A stretch of DNA of 64,000 nucleotides. Source: Dermatophagoides farinae. Its lineage: Eukaryota > Arthropoda > Arachnida > Sarcoptiformes > Pyroglyphidae. The position numbers and the translations under genes are program-made. Shown here one piece after another: positions 59,686-64,000 of this stretch; position 1 is the stretch's first letter; each line of letters starts with the position of its first letter. Location of the stretch: contig NC_134677.1 in NCBI RefSeq assembly GCF_024713945.1, forward strand, positions 3,909,001-3,973,000, written 5' to 3'. The notes beneath the pieces are model-generated. The model did not search any database. It had not been told where the DNA came from and worked only from the letters and a program-made list of their open reading frames with translations.

Positions 59686-59701
59686 TCAAAACGTGTCGCT
59701 A
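59686..59701 (+). promoter_or_regulatory. CTCF-like promoter element, cassette 11 (weak)
   Basis: TCAAAACGTGTCGCTA, 103 bp before the ATG; 9 of 14 core positions. Confidence 0.42.
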
Positions 59702-59804
59702 TTTGTTTAAAATTAGTTTGTCGATTTTTTTCAAATCAATTTTTTGCTTGTTTATCAACATTTTGTTTCAATCGTTTAAATCCAACCAAGCAGTGTTGCT
59801 CAAA

Positions 59805-60194
59805 ATGTTGTTTTTAATTTTCTTGTGTTTTACGTTAAATTTCGTCGTCGCAGGTTTGTTTTAAAATATTTTTTTTCAACAAAAAAATTTCTAAACTCTA
59901 TTTTTCTCTCATTAGATGAACCCAAATTGGTTCCGCTGCAACAACGTTCTGAACTTGTAGATAAATCTACTTTTTCTGTACTCTGTAGTTTAGCATCCGG
60001 TTCTTCAGTATTTTTTGAATGGATAAAAGATGGTCATAAATTATCTACAAACGGAAATATTCGTATCGATAATATCGATCATTATTCAGTGCTATCCATT
60101 ACAAATCTAACCATCACTGATTCGGGCATTTATGAGTGTATTGCCAAAAATACATATGGAAGTACATCGACATCCACACAACTTGTAATCAAAG
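59805..60194 (+). CDS. sDscam-like variable cassette 11
   Basis: Signal exon 59805-59853 (MLFLIFLCFTLNFVVA, donor GTTTGT) and Ig exon 59916-60194. The Ig begins DEPKLVPLQQ and has VLCSLASGSSVFFEWIKDG and DSGIYECIAKNTYGSTS, ending LVIKG with donor GTTGAT. It is close to cassette 12: both start DEPKL and share ECIAKNxYGS. Confidence 0.84.
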
Positions 60195-60237
60195 GTTGAT
60201 GAATGTTTTCGATCATTTTGATTATTTATATTTTTGG

Positions 60238-60253
60238 TTAAAAGTTGGCGCCA
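60238..60253 (+). promoter_or_regulatory. CTCF-like promoter element, cassette 12
   Basis: TTAAAAGTTGGCGCCA, 118 bp before the ATG; 9 of 14 core positions. Confidence 0.42.
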
Positions 60254-60371
60254 TTGTTGATCATTATGGATAAGGTTTTTTTGTTGTTGTTGGTGTTGCT
60301 TGAATTCCAAATTCATTTAGTTCATTCAGGTTGTTGTTCAATTGCTGTTTTCAGTTCATTTCATTGATAAA

Positions 60372-60777
60372 ATGCATCTTTTCAATATTTTTGTTCATAT
60401 TCTTTACATTAGTCAAATAATATCCACTGTCCTTTCAGGTATTTTGGAATGATGAACATTCCAATTTTCTATTTTGAATTTTTTTTTACTTTCAGACGAA
60501 CCAAAATTAGCACCATTTCAAAAAATTGTTGAATTCTTGGAAAATTCAACATACCTATTGACTTGTAATCTATTTTCCGGTACTAAACCAATTTTCTTTG
60601 AATGGAATAAAAATGGACAAAAATTTTCCGGAACAACAAATGTTCGTATGGAAAATACGAATCATTACTCATTACTAACGATGACCGGTCTAACTTCTGC
60701 CGATTCGGGAAATTATGAATGTATTGCTAAAAATGCATATGGAAGTGCTTCGACAACCACACAATTTGTTATAAAAG
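60372..60777 (+). CDS. sDscam-like variable cassette 12
   Basis: Signal exon 60372-60438 (MHLFNIFVHILYISQIISTV, donor GTATTT) and Ig exon 60496-60777. The Ig begins DEPKLAPFQK and has LTCNLFSGTKPIFFEWNKNG and DSGNYECIAKNAYGSAS, ending FVIKG with donor GTTTGA. It is a tandem duplicate of cassette 11 by similarity. Confidence 0.85.
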
Positions 60778-60817
60778 GTTTGACAAAATCAATGTCGATC
60801 AATGAAACTATGTTGAA

Positions 60818-60833
60818 TTCATAGTTGGCGCTA
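60818..60833 (+). promoter_or_regulatory. CTCF-like promoter element, cassette 13 (weak)
   Basis: TTCATAGTTGGCGCTA, 91-103 bp before the two candidate ATGs; 9 of 14 core positions. Confidence 0.42.
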
Positions 60834-60924
60834 TTGTTGCTTATTTTGAATTTTTTTAGCCATTCTAAATTCTATACTTTCATTAGTCAATTTTCAGTCT
60901 TTGAAATTTTTTCAATCTTAACAC

Positions 60925-61276
60925 ATGAATGACAAAATGTTTTTCTTTAAATTTTTTACATTTTTCTCCATAATTTCCATTACCATTTCGGATCCACCGA
61001 AATTATTGCCATTTAATGTTGATCTTCAAGAATTGGTTGAAAACATTACATATCCATTAACGTGTGTGTTGATCAGTGGTTCGAAACCAATATTTTTCGA
61101 TTGGTATCGAAACGATGAAAAAGTCGCTGAACGATTGAATGTAAAAATTGATAATCAAGATCGAATCTCGTTGCTTTCTCTTACAAATGTTCAAACAAGT
61201 GATAGTGGAAAATATGAGTGTTATGCTAAAAATCAATTTGGTCAAGATTCGATTGTTACTAATATTTTGGTTAAAG
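60925..61276 (+). CDS. sDscam-like variable cassette 13, intronless
   Basis: Single exon. The signal MNDKMFFFKFFTFFSIISIT (IS) runs directly into DPPKLLPFNV and an Ig with LTCVLISGSKPIFFDWYRND and DSGKYECYAKNQFGQDS, ending LVKG with donor GTTTGA. ATG codons at 60925 and 60937 are both possible. The DPP start of the Ig matches the intron position of its relatives, so the intron was lost without changing the frame. Confidence 0.83.
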
Positions 61277-61352
61277 GTTTGATTATTTGTTCTACATTCA
61301 AACGCTATTTGGTAGAAAAAAATTTTTATCTTTCATAACCTAACATTGATGA

Positions 61353-61437
61353 CAAATGCACATTCTTAACTATTATACATGTTTGGTACAAAATTCAATC
61401 GGATCAGATAGACAAACAACAATGCTTGTTGTTAAAG
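61353..61437 (+). pseudogene. sDscam-like cassette 14, truncated Ig relic
   Basis: Only the end of an Ig domain remains: NYYTCLVQNSIGSDRQTTML, then VVK and a phase-1 donor G|GTTCGA. A stop lies just upstream, and there is no signal exon and no promoter element. Confidence 0.7.
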
Positions 61438-61738
61438 GTTCGATAGTTTTAGTAATTTAAATCATTTGTGTGTTATCATATTATCATTAAAAAAATATAA
61501 TATCCTAACCATGTTCTTCACCGATTGATACATTTGATACGACAGTATGTAGTATCTTCGATTCATATTACAATCGATGTATGGCGCCTTGTGTTTCAGC
61601 ATTTGTTTGTTCCTGTTCATTTTTTTAATGCGTTTTTTTCTCGGTTGAATTTTGTACGCTTAGTTTTGCAATTCATTTCGATTTGTAGTTGTTGTTGTTG
61701 TTGTTATTTTGGTTTTTTCATATTTCTTACATTCCATC
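61438..61738. other. Promoter spacer of cassette 15
   Basis: AT-rich with a GTT repeat near 61687-61705. It holds the GGCGC element at 61574-61589 and nothing else recognisable. The long open frame crossing this region includes the signal intron and is not in frame with the Ig by normal splicing. Confidence 0.5.
61574..61589 (+). promoter_or_regulatory. CTCF-like promoter element, cassette 15 (weak)
   Basis: TCGATGTATGGCGCCT, 149 bp before the ATG; 9 of 14 core positions. Confidence 0.4.
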
Positions 61739-62212
61739 ATGTTCCATCGCATATTTGTCATCATTTTACTTCTCTTTTTGTTACTACCCGATCGGTTATT
61801 GTCCGAGCTTCTTTTTCATCATCAAGGTATGTTTTGATTGGAATTTCTTTTAATCACGAATCATTTTTATTTTCATTTATTTTTCTTCATCTATTTATTT
61901 CCATCTCTTTTTTGATAGCACCCAAGCTAGCGGAAAATATTCACAATCAAACATTATTGATTGGATCCAAATTCAAATTCTTTTGCTATCTTCAATCATC
62001 CGGCAGTAGACCATTGCACTTTGAATGGCTAAAAGATGGACAAATATTACGACATTATGGCGATAAGCTAACATCGTATACGATTTCAACTACCGAAGAT
62101 GATACACTATTTTCAATTGATAAAATTAGATTGAATGATACAGGCAGCTATACATGCCTTGTTCGTAATAGTTATGGCAGTGATTCAAAAACTATTTCAT
62201 TAACGGTCAAAG
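61739..62212 (+). CDS. sDscam-like variable cassette 15
   Basis: Signal exon 61739-61826 (MFHRIFVIILLLFLLLPDRL, GTATGT donor) and Ig exon 61919-62212. The Ig begins APKLAENIHN and has FFCYLQSSGSRPLHFEWLKD and DTGSYTCLVRNSYGSDS, ending TVKG with donor GTATAT. Its start (SKFKFFCY) resembles cassette 17 (HKFKLFCY), suggesting a separate subgroup at this end of the array. Confidence 0.84.
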
Positions 62213-62434
62213 GTATATTCAGTTTTGAATCTGAATTCTTGTGTGTTCTTTTTTTCAAAATCAAATTTGAATGATTCTGTAGTTTGATTTATCGTTGGTC
62301 ATGATGTAAAAAATTTTGTTCATATTTTTTCTGCCGCTTTTTTTCATTCGTTTAGCATAATTTTTTGCAACCAGACAGGTAAAAGCTCAAGACGATCTGT
62401 CAACTACTAACATCTCATTGGTTTTGTTAAATAG

Positions 62435-62695
62435 CTTCTCGATTGGTTGCTTTTAGATCCAGTCAATCGCAGATGAATGAAACGAAATTCAAACATTGGT
62501 GTACAACACAATACGGAAAAAAACCATTATCATTCAAGTGGCGAAAAAATGATAAAGTTCTTTCATCAAGCAATGACCAATAACAACATCTTTATCATAT
62601 AGACATTGTTACGTATGAATCTGTTTTGACCATTACTTATTCCTGTCAAGTCTATAGTCATTTTGGTTGGGAAATTCAATTTACAGTGCTTACTA
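62435..62695 (+). pseudogene. sDscam-like cassette 16, degenerate Ig
   Basis: After an acceptor (AAATAG), the frame reads ASRLVAFRSSQSQMNETKF, then KPLSFKWRKND, then an in-frame TAA after SSSNDQ. Further on, LTIT joins directly to YSCQVYSHFG, so the usual DxG segment between them is deleted. No phase-1 donor, no signal ATG and no promoter element are visible. Confidence 0.7.
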
Positions 62696-63171
62696 TACAC
62701 TATATTAGCTATATTGTTGTGCGAATGTTGATAGTTACATCCGAATAAATCGAATTTCTTCGGGACAAGCTTTAGCTTCTTGTTTATATATGTCTATGTA
62801 ACTTTCAATTGCATGCAATTAGCATTAGTGACGACAAATGAGCCTCATTCGAATTGCTCTCTATTCATTTGGAATTGATGATTTGTTAGACTTCCGGAAT
62901 GTAATTAGCTATTACATGGATATCGATTGAAATTCAATCAATGAATAGATTCTATGTCAAAGAAGTAGTAGTAGCAATTGTAGCATGATCTATTTGAATT
63001 TCTTATTCATTTCACAAGTATCATCTCTTGTAAAGATTAATAATATCGACCAAAGTGTGGCAGCATTTTTATTCGTATAGAAATGTTGAATTATTTTTTC
63101 TTTGTGGTGTGATTCTATAAGAGATGTTTACTTTATTATTGAATGTTAATGTAATCTGTAACTGTTCCATT
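62696..63171. other. Spacer between cassettes 16 and 17
   Basis: AT-rich with no supported coding signal apart from the promoter element of cassette 17 and an upstream in-frame ATG at 63124. Confidence 0.5.
63050..63065 (+). promoter_or_regulatory. CTCF-like promoter element, cassette 17
   Basis: CCAAAGTGTGGCAGCA preceded by CGA, 106 bp before the preferred ATG; 10 of 14 core positions, with GTGGCAG in place of GGCGC. Confidence 0.5.
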
Positions 63172-63523
63172 ATGTATTTGATGATTATTTCAATCATTTT
63201 ATCTTCATTCATATCTTTCATATCATGTACATCAGTACCTTCGCTTGGTCATTTCAAACCTAGTGAATCATTAAATGTTGGCCACAAATTTAAATTATTT
63301 TGCTATCCATTAGCCGGTGTTCCTCAATTCCAATTTGAGTGGTTTAAAAATGGTCATCCACTTTCATCATCGCCGTCGAATAATCATTACATTATCGAAG
63401 AGATCAATGACGCGTCATTGTTTACAATCGAAACACTTCAACAAAATGACTCAGGAAATTATTCCTGTCGGGTACGAAACCGTTTTGGTCATGATATTCA
63501 ATCGACTAGACTTGAAATCAAAG
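63172..63523 (+). CDS. sDscam-like variable cassette 17, intronless
   Basis: Single exon. The signal MYLMIISIILSSFISFISC runs into TSVPSLGHFK and an Ig with LFCYPLAGVPQFQFEWFKNG and DSGNYSCRVRNRFGHDIQS, ending EIKG with donor GTTTGA. The frame is open from an earlier ATG at 63124. I prefer 63172 because it starts the hydrophobic signal and restores the ~100-bp spacing to the promoter element seen in the other cassettes. Confidence 0.82.
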
Positions 63524-63983
63524 GTTTGACAACATTTTTTTTGTTTGCTTTATTTTCATTTTTTGTTCGAAATTTTTTTGAATATTTTCATCATCTTATT
63601 GAGAAAGATTTCGATTTTCAAATCTCGACCTACCTCTATGTGTATACATGTTATTCGTTGATCGAATAGCTTTATAAATAGCTTGTAGGACTTTATTGCT
63701 TCATTCATCATGTATCAATATGGCTTTTTTTTTCTTTCAATTTAATATCGGTCACGTTGCTCCGGAAATTACTTTCCACACAAGACTTGCATACTATTAT
63801 GAATGTTCATTCATTCATACATTCTCTGCAATATGAGTGTGTGTCTGTGTTTGGTTGTCAAAAAAATAGGTAAATTGCTTTTGCGTTTGATTTTCTTACA
63901 CTAAGATGGATGGATAGATGTGTGTAGATAGATAAATAGATTGATCTACGTTTGGTTATTTGTTTGTTTATTATGGTTCATAT
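63524..63983. other. Spacer after cassette 17
   Basis: AT-rich with short GT and GATA runs. No Ig exon or signal peptide found. Confidence 0.5.
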
Positions 63984-64000
63984 CCAAAACGCGGCGTCTA
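63984..64000 (+). promoter_or_regulatory. CTCF-like promoter element at window end
   Basis: CCAAAACGCGGCGTCTA, nearly the same as the elements of cassettes 1 and 4 but with one extra T. It predicts another cassette within ~150 bp beyond the window. Confidence 0.55.

Noticed and set aside
61525-62274. 249-codon open frame read as one exon
   Set aside because: It spans promoter, signal exon and intron. The clean GTATGT..TAG intron (61827-61918) and a proper signal peptide at 61739 explain the region better.
53758-63523. A single long multi-Ig (titin-like) protein, since all Ig exons are phase 1-1
   Set aside because: Nearly every Ig is preceded by its own ATG, signal peptide and promoter element, and four are fused directly to their signal. 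Serial joining would put signal peptides inside the protein.

Overview
The window looks like nuclear DNA of a small, AT-rich arthropod genome, most likely a chelicerate and probably a mite (inference). Coding exons carry GT..AG introns, many of them only about 50-60 nt. Codon use is AT-rich, and GAT/CA/CT microsatellites are common. The right end holds a tandem array of promoter + signal peptide + single Ig-domain cassettes of the kind known from the shortened Dscam (sDscam) genes of Chelicerata.

Layout. 1-22149: a possible C-terminal coding tail (1-75), then a RhoU/RhoV-like GTPase gene with four coding exons and introns of 10.5 and 5.7 kb. Its last exon encodes a ~640-residue low-complexity tail. 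23710-26225 (-): a rhodopsin-class, neuropeptide-type GPCR in three exons. 30757-40973: a compact housekeeping block made of RIOK2 (+), MED31 (-), a phosphopantetheinyl transferase of the AASDHPPT family (-), PAK1IP1 (+), a syntaxin-7/12-type SNARE (+) and a B4GAT1-type glucuronyltransferase (-). RIOK2 and PAK1IP1 both act in ribosome assembly, but nothing in the layout suggests co-regulation.

41142-53258 is a transposon-rich block. It holds an apparently complete 4867-bp DNA transposon (41347-46213) with matching ends, a 5-bp target duplication, an uninterrupted Tnp2-like transposase and a second four-exon gene. A short TA-flanked MITE follows (47526-47739), then a ~160-180-bp-unit minisatellite (about 47790-48905). 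Last is a second transposon (49185-53258) with unusually long inverted arms (about 700 bp) and an intact DDE + SWIM transposase.

53307-64000 is the region of main interest. A broken fibronectin-III exon is followed by 17 Ig units: 13 look intact and 4 are decayed. All face right. Each intact unit has its own signal peptide and ends in a phase-1 splice donor, so each could be joined alternatively to shared downstream exons that lie outside the window. A GGCGCTA-cored element, in fixed orientation and usually 91-149 bp before the ATG, precedes nearly every unit and resembles the CTCF core site. This parallels vertebrate clustered protocadherins, where each variable promoter has a CTCF-bound element. 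Four cassettes have lost the intron between signal and Ig exons, and three adjacent units appear to have been copied as a block. The array does not end here: one more such element closes the window.
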